A stretch of 64,000 bases of DNA from AC-32 sp038237925 (GTDB taxonomy: Bacteria; Actinomycetota; Thermoleophilia; Gaiellales; Gaiellaceae). Both the position numbers and the translations under genes were made by a program. Numbering within the stretch: position 1 is the stretch's first letter; each line of letters begins with the position of its first letter. Below the pieces are notes generated by a model. The model worked only from the letters and a program-made list of their open reading frames with translations. It was not told where the DNA came from and made no database searches. The stretch is taken from NCBI GenBank assembly GCA_038237925.1, contig JBBRYF010000007.1, forward strand, positions 1 through 64,000. The letters are read 5' to 3'. Shown here piece by piece: positions 16,547 to 24,389 of this stretch.

Positions 16547-17073
16547 CTCGAACCTCCTTTTGACGCGATCCTAGACCTGGACGCGCGAGCCGTCCTCGGC
16601 CGCGACGGCGATTCGAATCGTCCGCGCGGACGATCCTCGGGTCGTCCTTGCGGACGAGGCGCTCGGCCCGGGCCTTGAGTACCTTCACAAACGGCCAAAA
16701 CCGCGGGAAGAGCCCGTGACCAAACACACTTGCAAGGAGCGAACCTAACGCGTCGAGACGGCCCTCTACGCGTTCCACCGTCGGGAGCAGGCCGTAGCCA
16801 AGCAGCTCACCGAGGACGGGTTGATCGTCGACATCTCCTACGCTGCGGCACTGCACTAGCCGGATCTGCGGACGTCGTGGGAACGTCGGTGACATTCGCG
16901 AACGCCGGCCCAGGTCGTAGTCCTCTTGTCAGCGCGCCGGCTCCGTGCGGCCGATGACCGCTCGCACGCTCCTTTTCACGGTCTGAGATCCGCAGGTTTC
17001 TCCGGCACGAGGGGTTCATACTCACCCAGAGGCAGCGACCGCTGCCGTCCGGGGTTCGAGGAGAGGAGCTTCG
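16547..17073. other. 527-bp gap before the PEP-synthase-like operon
   Basis: No convincing gene is seen. A short plus frame ending at 16859 (ALYAFHRREQAVAKQLTEDG ...) reads like the C-terminal end of a protein but has no start, and a minus frame over the same bases also looks codon-biased; both may be relics. The last bases carry GAGGAG, the ribosome site of the next gene, and presumably its promoter. Confidence 0.3.
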
Positions 17074-18711
17074 TTGACCACTGCAGAGGCATCAGCCGAG
17101 CCGCAGTTCGCGCCGCCAGGCCCGGGCTTCTGGGAGCAGGACCCCGTCCACTTTCCGCGCGCGCTGACGCGCTACTGGACCGAAGTCCACCCTGAGCCGT
17201 TCGCGCGCGGCACCGCCGACTTCGCGTCGTTCTACGGGATGCTTATCGGCGGGCTTCGGATGGAGTACGTCAACGGCATCGGCTACAAGACGGTGCAGCA
17301 GGTTCCCGAAGAGGAGATCCCCCAGCGGTTCGCACGGGCGGAGGAGGTCTTCGCCGGAAAGCTTTGGCGGGAGCAGCTGAAGGCGTGGGACGAGACGTTC
17401 AAGCCCGCCGCGATCGCCAAGCACCGCGAGCTTCAGGCCGTCGACGCGGATGCGCTCGCCGACGACGAGCTGGTCGCCTACCTCGGACAGTGCCGCGACC
17501 ACCACGCGGCCATGATCAACCAGCACATGCGCCACACCGCGAGCGCGGTCGTCCCGACAGGTGACTTCCTCGCCCACGTCGGCGACTGGACGGGGCTGCC
17601 CCCATCGGAGCTGCTCGGGCTGATGCGCGGCGCGTCGCCGGTGTCGGCCGGGGCGTCGGAAGAGCTCGAGCGCCTGATCGCGGCCGTCCGCGCCGACCCG
17701 GGAGCGCATGACCTCCTGATGTCAGACGGCGACGCCGCTGCGACCCTGCGTGAGCTGCGCGCCGCCGGCGGCGAGGCTGGAGCGGCCATGACCGCGTACC
17801 TCGAGCTCGTCGGCAACCGGCTCCTTGACGGCTTCGACATCTCGGAGCCGTCGGCGCTCGAGCTGCCCGACCAGCTGCTGCGGGCGATTCGCGCGGCAGT
17901 CGAGACCGGCGTCGGCGATGCGAGCGCCGAGACGGCGATCACCGAGGTCCGCTCGAAGGTCCCGGAGGAGCACCGCGAGAGCTTCGACGAGCTGCTCGGC
18001 GAGGCACGGCTGCTCTACCGACTCCGCGACGAGCGTGGTGTCTACAGCGACATCTGGGCGGCGGGGATCATGCGCCGCGCGGTGCTCGCGGCCGGGCGGC
18101 GTGTCACCTCCTCCGGCCGGATCCACGCGCCGGAGCACCTCCTGGAGGCCGGCTTCGACGAGATGCGCGCGCTGGTCGAAGGCAGCGGCGGCCCGTCGGC
18201 GGACGAGCTCGCCGCACGCGCCGACTACCGCAAGTCGCACACCGCAAAGGACGCGCCGGCGACGCTCGGCTCGCCGCCGCCGCCGCCGCCCGACCCGTCG
18301 ACGCTGCCGCCCGCAGTCGGACGGCTGATGCGCGCGACCGGCCTCGCCCTCGGCGCGCTGTTCGGCAGCTCCGAGGCAGAGCACGACGAGGACCGCCTGC
18401 GCGGACTCGCCGCCAGCCCGGGTGTCTACGAGGGATCGGCGCGGCTCGTCTCCGGGCCCGCCGACTTCAACCGGATCGTCCAGGGAGAGGTTCTCGTGAC
18501 CGTCTCCACGTCCGAGGCGTTCAACATCCTGCTGCCCCTGCTGGGCGGGATCGTGACCGACAGCGGCGGTCTGCTCTCGCACTCCGCGATCGTCGCCCGC
18601 GAATACGGGATCCCGGGCGTTGTCGGAACGCGTGAGGCAACCGAGCGCATCCCCGACGGCGCGCGCGTGCGGGTCGACGGCGATGCCGGCGAGGTGACGG
18701 TTTTGGCGTGA
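17074..18711 (+). CDS. PEP-utilising enzyme: substrate domain plus swivelling His domain
   Basis: The last 90 residues of this 545-residue protein are the mobile phosphohistidine domain of PEP synthase/PPDK-type enzymes, with LLSHSAIVAREYGIPGVV (catalytic His503). A Pro-rich linker (about residues 400-412) separates it from a long helical region resembling the substrate-binding part of rifampin phosphotransferases. The ATP-grasp domain is absent here and is encoded by the next gene, overlapping by GTGA. So this is one half of a split PEP-synthase/RPH-like enzyme. The start is TTG after GAGGAG. The acceptor substrate is unknown. Confidence 0.82.
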   Translation: MTTAEASAEPQFAPPGPGFWEQDPVHFPRALTRYWTEVHPEPFARGTADFASFYGMLIGGLRMEYVNGIGYKTVQQVPEEEIPQRFARAEEVFAGKLWREQLKAWDETFKPAAIAKHRELQAVDADALADDELVAYLGQCRDHHAAMINQHMRHTASAVVPTGDFLAHVGDWTGLPPSELLGLMRGASPVSAGASEELERLIAAVRADPGAHDLLMSDGDAAATLRELRAAGGEAGAAMTAYLELVGNRLLDGFDISEPSALELPDQLLRAIRAAVETGVGDASAETAITEVRSKVPEEHRESFDELLGEARLLYRLRDERGVYSDIWAAGIMRRAVLAAGRRVTSSGRIHAPEHLLEAGFDEMRALVEGSGGPSADELAARADYRKSHTAKDAPATLGSPPPPPPDPSTLPPAVGRLMRATGLALGALFGSSEAEHDEDRLRGLAASPGVYEGSARLVSGPADFNRIVQGEVLVTVSTSEAFNILLPLLGGIVTDSGGLLSHSAIVAREYGIPGVVGTREATERIPDGARVRVDGDAGEVTVLA

Positions 18712-19529
18712 CCGAGCTTCTTCCGCTGGCGGAGGTCTCCGACACGTCCGTGTTCGGCGCAAAGGCGGTCGGGCTCGGGCAGGCGTTGCGCGACGGCCTG
18801 CCCGTGCCGCCGGGCTTCGCGCTCTCCGGGCCGCTGGTGGAAGCCGTCGCCGTCGACGACGAGGCCGCGGTTGACAGGGTCGCGACCGCCGTGCGTCCGC
18901 TGGGCGGGCCGCTCGCGGTCCGCTCGTCGGCGGTCGACGAAGACGGCGCCGACGCGAGCTTCGCGGGGCAGCACCTGACGCTCCTCAACGTGCCGTCGGC
19001 CGACGAGCTGGGCAAGGCGCTGCGGGAGATCTGGTGGTCGGCGAACTCCGACTCGGCGATCAGCTACCGGAAGCGGATCGGCCTCTTTACGCGCCCGACC
19101 GTCGCGGTCGTCGTGCAGGTGCTCCTCGACCCGGAGTGCGCGGGCGTGATGTTCACGCGCAACCCGATCAACGGAGTTGACGAGCGGATGATCGAGGCGA
19201 GCTGGGGCCTCGGGGAGGCCGTCGTGGCCGGCCTGGTCATCCCCGACAGCTATTGCGTCGCCCGCGACGGGCAGGTGCAGGAGCGGCGCCCCGGGCTGAA
19301 ACGGGTCGCCATCCGCGGCCTCCCGGGCGGCGGGACGGTCGAGTACGAGGTCGCCCCTGACCTCGTCGAGCAGCTCTGTCTCGACGACTCGCGACTCGAA
19401 GCGCTCAATGAGCTCGCGCGCCGCTGCGAGGAGGTCTACGGCCCCGACCGAGACATCGAGTGGGCGGTCGCCGACGACACGCTCTACCTGCTCCAGTGCC
19501 GCGCGGTGACCAAGGTGGGCGGAGCCTGA
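18708..19529 (+). CDS. PEP/pyruvate-binding ATP-grasp subunit (PPDK_N)
   Basis: This 273-residue protein is an ATP-grasp PEP/pyruvate-binding domain: FGAKAVGLGQAL at the start, AVRSSAVDEDGADASFAGQH, VVVQVLLDPECAGVMFTRNP, and ASWGLGEAVV with DIEWAVADDTLYLLQCR at the end. It should split ATP and hand the beta-phosphate to the His domain in the upstream protein, mimicking PEP synthase or rifampin phosphotransferase in two chains. It overlaps the upstream gene by four bases, and its TGA overlaps the ATG of the cNMP-binding gene, so the three are one operon. Confidence 0.88.
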   Translation: MTELLPLAEVSDTSVFGAKAVGLGQALRDGLPVPPGFALSGPLVEAVAVDDEAAVDRVATAVRPLGGPLAVRSSAVDEDGADASFAGQHLTLLNVPSADELGKALREIWWSANSDSAISYRKRIGLFTRPTVAVVVQVLLDPECAGVMFTRNPINGVDERMIEASWGLGEAVVAGLVIPDSYCVARDGQVQERRPGLKRVAIRGLPGGGTVEYEVAPDLVEQLCLDDSRLEALNELARRCEEVYGPDRDIEWAVADDTLYLLQCRAVTKVGGA

Positions 19530-19939
19530 TGGCCGGAGCGCCCGCCGAGGCGTTGCGGCGCGTGCCGCTCTTCGCCGATCTCGACGACGACGAGCTGACG
19601 CAGGTCGCGCTCCTCTTCAAGGAACGAAATTTCACCGCGGGTGAGACCGTGGTCAAGGAGGGCGTCGAGGGAGCGGCGTTCTTCCTGATCGAGTCGGGCG
19701 AGGCGAAGGTCACGATACGCGGCACGGAACGGGCGAGCCTCGGGGCCGGCGACCACTTCGGCGAGATCGCTCTCATCGACGAAGGCGTACGCTCCGCGAC
19801 CATCGCGGCGATAACCGATCTCGTCTGCTACGGGCTCACGCTGTGGGAGTTCCGGCCGCTCGTGATCGCCAACGGCGAGATCGGCTGGAAGCTCGTCCAG
19901 TCGGTCGCCAAGAAGCTCCGCACCGCCGAGCTTTCCTGA
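19529..19939 (+). CDS. Cyclic-nucleotide-binding domain protein
   Basis: This 136-residue protein is a single cNMP-binding beta-barrel: LFADLDDDELTQVAL, FTAGETVVKEGVEGAAFFLIESGEA, and the phosphate-binding cassette FGEIALIDEGVRSAT with the expected Glu and Arg. No HTH follows, so it is not a CRP-type regulator but a free sensor module. The ATG at 19529 shares its first base with the upstream stop (TGATG). Translation coupling to the split PEP-synthase suggests it regulates that enzyme in response to cAMP or cGMP; this is inference. Confidence 0.87.
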   Translation: MAGAPAEALRRVPLFADLDDDELTQVALLFKERNFTAGETVVKEGVEGAAFFLIESGEAKVTIRGTERASLGAGDHFGEIALIDEGVRSATIAAITDLVCYGLTLWEFRPLVIANGEIGWKLVQSVAKKLRTAELS

Positions 19940-19974
19940 GCGCCGGGGGAGCCCGCACATCGCCGCCGCCGCGC

Positions 19975-19994
19975 TGCTCGATGGTAAGGAGGGG
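19975..19994 (+). repeat. Degraded tRNA-Thr 3'-half copy
   Basis: Twenty bases at 19975-19994 are shared with the copy at 13906 (including its six upstream bases). After ATGGTAAGGAGGGG the sequence jumps to CTCTG, which in the intact tRNA locus lies immediately after the acceptor stem. This fits a deletion of the T arm between G-runs in an older copy. Confidence 0.6.
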
Positions 19995-20011
19995 CTCTGT
20001 TCGGCAGAAGA

Positions 20012-20035
20012 ACCGCCCGCAAATGGGCGGTTGTT
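20012..20035 (+). terminator. Hairpin terminator of the PEP-synthase-like operon
   Basis: ACCGCCC (20012-20018) and GGGCGGT (20025-20031) form a 7-bp stem with loop GCAAAT, followed by a T-rich TGTTGTTG tail. It lies 72 bp after the cNMP-binding gene on the same strand, consistent with an intrinsic terminator. Confidence 0.55.
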
Positions 20036-20057
20036 GTTGCCCATTTGCGAAACCGTA

Positions 20058-20082
20058 GACCCCTCCCTGATAAGGAGGGGTC
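20058..20082 (+). repeat. 9-bp hairpin with anticodon-arm-like loop
   Basis: GACCCCTCC (20058-20066) and its exact complement GGAGGGGTC (20074-20082) enclose a 7-base loop CTGATAA. The right arm plus loop shares TAAGGAGGGGTCG with the tRNA-Thr copies, and the loop equals a tRNA-Ile(GAT) anticodon loop. It may be another decayed tRNA arm or simply a second terminator. Confidence 0.4.
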
Positions 20083-20147
20083 GGTGTTGCTTCGGGCGGC
20101 TTCGTGGCACGCAGAACCACTTAAACAGGTCGGATCTGGGCTCAGTT

Positions 20148-20219
20148 GGGAGAAACGCCGCTGTGCTGGCGGAAGGTCTGTCACGCCTCAGGTCGCGGGT
20201 TCGACTCCCGTCGCTCCCG
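20148..20219 (+). pseudogene. tRNA-Asp(GTC)-like pseudo-tRNA
   Basis: The 3' half is a good tRNA: anticodon loop CTGTCAC (GTC), GCCTC, variable AGGTC, T arm GCGGG-TTCGACT-CCCGT and acceptor strand CGCTCCC. The 5' half fits poorly. GGGAGAA pairs at only five of seven positions, the D loop lacks the GG pair, and the 5' anticodon strand AAGGT mispairs. It looks like a tRNA whose 5' half was replaced from the anticodon loop outward. A functional tRNA is unlikely. Confidence 0.45.
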
Positions 20220-20234
20220 TTCACGATTGCGCGG

Positions 20235-20612
20235 TCACGTCTCGCCGGGGGGCCGGGAATAGCTCCTGAAGACAGCGAGCAGCGCCTCCTTCTGGCCCTC
20301 GGAGAGGGTTGGGTCGGCCCTGATCGCAGCCTCCGTGGCACCCGGACCCCCGCCCGACGCGGTCGGTCGGTCCTCGCCGAGGATGCCTGCGTGCTCGAGC
20401 AGCTTCTCGGCCGAGATGTCGAGCGCGGCGGCGATCGACTTCAGCACGCGGACGGAGGGCTCGTGCAGCCCGCGCTCGATCTGGCTCAGGTAGGCATTCG
20501 AGAGGTTCGTCAGCCCTGCAAGCTCGCGCAGCGAGAGTTGCGCGAGCTTGCGCTGGGTGTGGATGAAGCTCCCGAGCGCATCAATCTGCGCACTCCATGC
20601 GTCCTCGACCAT
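20235..20612 (-). CDS. XRE-family HTH regulator of the PHA cluster
   Basis: From the ATG at 20612 the protein has 125 residues. A cro/C1-type HTH spans about residues 12-68 (LGSFIHTQRKLAQLSLRELA, then LSNAYLSQIERGLHEPS, then VLKSIAAALDI). A C-terminal helix follows (LSEGQKEALLAVFRSY). It lies 52 bp after the phasin gene on the same strand, as the last gene of the PHA cluster. It probably senses granule or metabolite state and represses phasin/PHA genes, as PhaR does in other bacteria by an unrelated fold; this role is inference. Confidence 0.82.
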   Translation of the reverse strand: MVEDAWSAQIDALGSFIHTQRKLAQLSLRELAGLTNLSNAYLSQIERGLHEPSVRVLKSIAAALDISAEKLLEHAGILGEDRPTASGGGPGATEAAIRADPTLSEGQKEALLAVFRSYSRPPGET

Positions 20613-20664
20613 GTCTGCCGCCGGGTAGCCGGCACCCGCCGCTGCGGGTACCGGCTCGGCGAAA

Positions 20665-20988
20665 CTAGGACGCCTTCGCGTCGCCCTTCGAGCCGTTGCG
20701 GGCACCAGTCTTCTTCATGACCGGCGCGGCGGCGGCGAGCACGTCGTTCGCGAACTTGTGCTGCGCGACGAGAAGCTTCTCGGCGAACTCGAAGCTCGTC
20801 TCGACGAGCTTCTCGGGCGTCGGCAGCTTGTCGGCCAGCGGCTGCGACGGCAGCTCCGGCACGGCCTTGGCGACTGTCTGGCTCCAGACGGTGATGGCCT
20901 TGACCATCGCCTCCTGGCTCTGGCGGACGGCGGACAGGATCTGCTCCTGCGTCGTCTTGATGGCCTCTTCAGTGGTGATGGTGGGCAT
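20665..20988 (-). CDS. Phasin-like PHA granule protein
   Basis: The 107-residue protein is almost entirely amphipathic helix (TTEEAIKTTQEQILSAVRQS, EKLVETSFEFAEKLLVAQHK) ending in a Lys-rich tail (KKTGARNGSKGDAKAS), the make-up of small phasins that coat PHA granules. A GGAGG site eight bases before the ATG at 20988 sets the start; the open frame extends to 21384 but without meaning. It sits just after the PHA synthase gene. Assignment rests on composition and context. Confidence 0.7.
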   Translation of the reverse strand: MPTITTEEAIKTTQEQILSAVRQSQEAMVKAITVWSQTVAKAVPELPSQPLADKLPTPEKLVETSFEFAEKLLVAQHKFANDVLAAAAPVMKKTGARNGSKGDAKAS

Positions 20989-21064
20989 AACGGATCCTCC
21001 TAGATGGGGGGCGATCGATCCGCTAACTATACCGCGCAGATGCTCACTCCGCTTGCTTTCGGCC

Positions 21065-22789
21065 TTATCTCGTGTGCACGTAGCTGCCCGGAGCGTCCGC
21101 AATCGCCGGATACGACTGGCTTCCGAGCTGCGGCGGCGCTTGCCGCTCTCCGGCCCTGGCCTCGATCCACGCGGCCCAGTCCGCCCACCACGAGCCCTCG
21201 TGCTCCGAGGCGCTCGCAACCCAGTCGTCCGCATCCGGCGGGTGCTCGTCGAGCGTCCAGTAGCGCGACTTCGGATTGGGCGGGTTGACGATTCCCGCGA
21301 CGTGGCCGGAGGAGCTAAGCACGAAGCGGACCTCGCTGCCGCGCAAGAGCTGCGTCGTGCGGTAGCTCGAGCGCCAGGGCGCAATGTGGTCTTCCTTCGC
21401 CGCGAGCACGTATGTGTCGGCGGTCACGTCGTCGAGTTGCAACCTGGTGCCCGCGAGCTCGAGCTCACCCCGCGCGAGCGCGTTCTCCACGTAGCACGAA
21501 CGGAGATAAAAGGAGTGCATCGCCGCCGGCAGGCGGGTCGTGTCGGAGTTCCAGGCGAGGATGTCGAAGGCGGGCGGATCCTCGCCCATCAGCCAGTTGC
21601 TGGTGACGTAGTTCCAGATCAGGTCGTTCGCGCGGAGGAGGCTGAAGGTGCGGGCCATCTCGCCCGCGTCGAGGTAGCCGCGACTCGCCATCCGCTCCTC
21701 GAGCCGCGCGACCGACTCGTCATCGACGAAGACGCCGAGCGGGCCCGGCTCGCCGAAGTCGACGAGCGTGTTCAGCAGCGTAGCCGAGCGGACGCGGTCG
21801 CCGCCCTCGTCGGCCAGGTAGGCGAGCAGCATTGCGGTCAACGTGCCCCCGAGGCAGAGGCCGACGACATTCGCCTGCGGCGCACAGGTGATGTCACCGA
21901 TCACGTCGAGCGCGATCCGCGGTCCTCGTAACAGGTAGTCGTCGAGTGCGACGTCGCGCTGGGTCGAATCCGGGTTGTGGTAGCTGATCGCGAAGACCGT
22001 ATGCCCGTGGGTGACCGCCCACTCGGCAAAGCTCCGGCCCGGCGCCAAATCCATGATGTAGTACTTATTGATCCAGGGCGGGCTCAGGAGCAGCGGCGTC
22101 TCGAAGACGGTCTCCGTCTGCGGCACGTACTGGATCAGCTCCATCAGGTCGTTGCGAAACACGACCTTGCCTGGGGTGGCCGCCAGGTTGTCCCCGACCT
22201 TGAAGGGTGTGAGATCGACCTGTCGCGGGAAGCCGTCGTTCGACCGCAGGTCCTCGAGGAAGTTGCGCAGCCCGCGCGCGAGGCTTGCCCCGCCGGTGTC
22301 GAACGCCTTCTTGAGCGCGGCCGGGTTACCCAGGAGGAAGTTGCTCGGGGCGAGAGCGTCGACGACCATTTGCATCGCGAACTCCGCCTTGCGGGCCTCG
22401 CGCTCGTCCAGTGCGGCTACGCCGACCAGATCGTGGGCGAAGCGCTCCGAGGCGAGGTAGGCCTGAAACAGGCCGAAGTACGCCGGGTTGTCCTGCCACG
22501 CTGGGTCGGCGAAGCGGCGGTCCTTGGGCTCGGGCGAGAACGGTTCTTCGCAGTCGCCGCCCAGGGCGCGTGCGAGCGTGACGGAGCCGACCGCCGCCAG
22601 ATCGCTCGCATACCGCAGCCAGGCGAGCCCGGCGTCGAGCGGGTGACGCACGACGCCGGCGGCGACCTCTGCGAGCGCCTGCCCGAACGCAACCGGATCG
22701 GCCGAGTCGAGCGGGCCCGCCTCGCGCTCGGTCGTCGCCGCCTCGGCGGTGACGGCCCGGGCCTCGCGCTCGTCGGTCACGGTCGCCAT
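21065..22789 (-). CDS. phaC: Class I poly(3-hydroxyalkanoate) synthase
   Basis: This 574-residue protein is a class I PhaC. The N-terminal region contains the granule-association pattern PSNFLLGNPAALKKAF. The alpha/beta-hydrolase part has a lipase-like box GLCLGG with nucleophile Cys312, followed by an Asp (KEDHIAPW) and the catalytic His (SSGHVAGIVNPP). It polymerises hydroxyacyl-CoA on the granule surface. The ATG at 22789 overlaps the stop of the hydratase gene (TGATG); the frame extends upstream but only in antisense-like sequence. Length is normal for class I. Confidence 0.93.
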   Translation of the reverse strand: MATVTDEREARAVTAEAATTEREAGPLDSADPVAFGQALAEVAAGVVRHPLDAGLAWLRYASDLAAVGSVTLARALGGDCEEPFSPEPKDRRFADPAWQDNPAYFGLFQAYLASERFAHDLVGVAALDEREARKAEFAMQMVVDALAPSNFLLGNPAALKKAFDTGGASLARGLRNFLEDLRSNDGFPRQVDLTPFKVGDNLAATPGKVVFRNDLMELIQYVPQTETVFETPLLLSPPWINKYYIMDLAPGRSFAEWAVTHGHTVFAISYHNPDSTQRDVALDDYLLRGPRIALDVIGDITCAPQANVVGLCLGGTLTAMLLAYLADEGGDRVRSATLLNTLVDFGEPGPLGVFVDDESVARLEERMASRGYLDAGEMARTFSLLRANDLIWNYVTSNWLMGEDPPAFDILAWNSDTTRLPAAMHSFYLRSCYVENALARGELELAGTRLQLDDVTADTYVLAAKEDHIAPWRSSYRTTQLLRGSEVRFVLSSSGHVAGIVNPPNPKSRYWTLDEHPPDADDWVASASEHEGSWWADWAAWIEARAGERQAPPQLGSQSYPAIADAPGSYVHTR

Positions 22790-23310
22790 CAGTCGCGAAC
22801 GAAGCGCAGCAGGAGCTCGCCGACGCAACAGGGCTTGGCTGCCCCCTCCAGCTCGAACACGAGGGCGAACGCGCCCTGGACGCCGCCGGCCACCGGCTCG
22901 AGCGAGCTCAACTCGACCCCGAGGCGGACGCGAGAACCGACCGGGACGGGTACCGGGAAACGGACCCTGTCGAGGCCGTAGTTGATCGTGCGCGAAGCGT
23001 CCTCGACGCGCAGAACCTCGTCCAGCAGGACGGGCGCGAGCGAAAGGGTCAGGAAGCCGTGGGCGATCGTCACGCCGAACGGGCCCGTCTTGGCGCGCTC
23101 GACGTCGACGTGAATCCACTGGTCGTCCCAGGTCGCTTCGGCGAAGCTATCGACCTGCGCCTGCTTGATCGGGTGCCAGCTCGTGTAGCCGAGATGGGTG
23201 CCTACGAGAACCGCTAGACCGGCGATCGTCGTCGACGTCACGGGGACGGGCTCAGGCGTTGGCAGGCGGGCGGGGTCTGTTGACATGGGAAAGGGGCGGA
23301 GCAGCGGCAC
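22789..23310 (-). CDS. MaoC-like (R)-enoyl-CoA hydratase (PhaJ type)
   Basis: This is a hot-dog-fold MaoC dehydratase with the hydratase-2 pattern FAEATWDDQWIHVD followed by AKTGPFGVTIAHGFLTLSL, holding the catalytic Asp/His pair. It converts 2-enoyl-CoA to (R)-3-hydroxyacyl-CoA, feeding PhaC from beta-oxidation. The start may be GTG at 23310 or, eight codons in, ATG at 23286; both give a sensible N-terminus. It lies between the reductase and synthase genes, overlapping the latter by one base. Confidence 0.87.
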   Translation of the reverse strand: MPLLRPFPMSTDPARLPTPEPVPVTSTTIAGLAVLVGTHLGYTSWHPIKQAQVDSFAEATWDDQWIHVDVERAKTGPFGVTIAHGFLTLSLAPVLLDEVLRVEDASRTINYGLDRVRFPVPVPVGSRVRLGVELSSLEPVAGGVQGAFALVFELEGAAKPCCVGELLLRFVRD

Positions 23311-23317
23311 GACGCTC

Positions 23318-24058
23318 TCACATGTTCAGGCCGCCATTGATCGAGAATACCGCGCCCGTGATGTAGCGGGAGTCGGGGTCGGCGAGGAACTCGACCACGC
23401 GGGCGACCTCGTCGGGCTCGCCCAGCCGCCCGGCCGGGATCTGCGCGATCACCTTGTCGAGCACGTTCTCCGGCAAGGCCGCGACCATCTCGGTGGCGAT
23501 GAACCCCGGAGCGACGCAGTTGACCGTGATCCCCTTGTTGGCGCTCTCGAGCGCGAGGCTCATCGTCAGCCCAAAGAGGCCCGACTTCGCGGCCGCGTAG
23601 TTCGCCTGGCCGATATTGCCGGTTTCGCCGATCACCGAGCTGATGTTGATGATGCGCCCGTAGCCCTGGCCGATCATCTGCTCCAGCGCCGCGCTGGACA
23701 TGTAGAAGGCGCCGTTCAGGTTCACGTCGATTACGCGCGCCCACTCCTCGCCCGTCATCTTGCGCACGGTGCGATCGACGGTGATGCCGGCGTTATTGAC
23801 GACGATGTCGAGGCGGCCGTGTTGCTCGACGATCTCCTTGATCACCCGCTCGCAGTCCGGAGGGTGGGCGATGTTGCCCTGCGCGACGCCGGCCCCCTGG
23901 CCCTCGTGCGCCTCGAGGAACTCGTTCGCCGCCTGCTCGTTGCGCGAGTAGCCCGCCGTGACGAGCACGCCTCTCTGGATCAGCCGCTCACAGATGGCGA
24001 TGCCGATTCCCCGTACCCCTCCGGTCACGAGCGCCACCTGTCCGGTCATGTCGGTCAT
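23318..24058 (-). CDS. phaB: Acetoacetyl-CoA reductase / SDR (PhaB/FabG type)
   Basis: The 246-residue protein is a classical short-chain dehydrogenase: cofactor motif TGGVRGIG, NNAG, catalytic Ser in INISSVIG, Tyr/Lys in NYAAAKSG, and the PG...T segment APGFIATEM. The beta-2 end (GYSRNE) favours NADPH. Its position as first gene of the cluster reductase-hydratase-synthase-phasin-regulator points to acetoacetyl-CoA reduction for PHA; a FabG role is possible. No thiolase (phaA) is in the window. Confidence 0.88.
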   Translation of the reverse strand: MTDMTGQVALVTGGVRGIGIAICERLIQRGVLVTAGYSRNEQAANEFLEAHEGQGAGVAQGNIAHPPDCERVIKEIVEQHGRLDIVVNNAGITVDRTVRKMTGEEWARVIDVNLNGAFYMSSAALEQMIGQGYGRIINISSVIGETGNIGQANYAAAKSGLFGLTMSLALESANKGITVNCVAPGFIATEMVAALPENVLDKVIAQIPAGRLGEPDEVARVVEFLADPDSRYITGAVFSINGGLNM

Positions 24059-24180
24059 CGCCCCGGAACGTAGCGCACCTCGGCCGGGCTGTGAGCGCCC
24101 ATCAACCAGCCGTCCGTGCGCATCTTCGCGCGTCGTCTGCGGACGACTGTCAGCAAAGGCGGTCGCTTTAGTGTTGGCCC

Positions 24181-24385
24181 ATGGAGCTGCGACAGCTCGG
24201 AGAGCGATCTCTCCGTCTCGCGGATCGGGCTCGGTTGCAACAACTTCGGCCGCGTCCTTCGATCTCGACGGAACCCGCGCAGTGGTCGACGCCGCTCTCG
24301 ACGCCGGGCATTAACTTCCTCGACACGGCCGAGATGTATGGAGAGTCGCTGGGCGACAGCGAGCGCTTCCTCGGCATCAGGAGGA
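24181..24385 (+). pseudogene. Frameshifted aldo/keto-reductase N-terminal remnant
   Basis: Pieces of an aldo/keto reductase N-terminus can be read in three frames in the right order: MELRQLGERS, then SDLSVSRIGLGCNNFG, then FDLDGTRAVVDAALDAG, then INFLDTAEMYGESLGDSERFLGI. The catalytic Asp/Tyr segment DTAEMYG is still present. At least three frame changes separate them and the rest of the roughly 300-residue protein is missing, so this is a dead gene. Confidence 0.75.
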
Positions 24386-24389
24386 GCAG

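Noticed and set aside
16065..16895. 276-residue minus frame over the SRPBCC gene and the following gap
   Set aside because: It overlaps the SRPBCC gene out of frame; the remaining part has no family features, although a relic in the gap cannot be excluded.
17041..17066. T-arm-like sequence CCGGGGTTCGAGG before the PEP-synthase-like gene
   Set aside because: No matching anticodon arm or acceptor strand surrounds it, so it is taken as chance.
19484..20341. Minus frame with the GSRTRDLRRDRP peptide
   Set aside because: It is antisense to the tRNA-Asp-like pseudo-tRNA and to the cNMP-binding gene.
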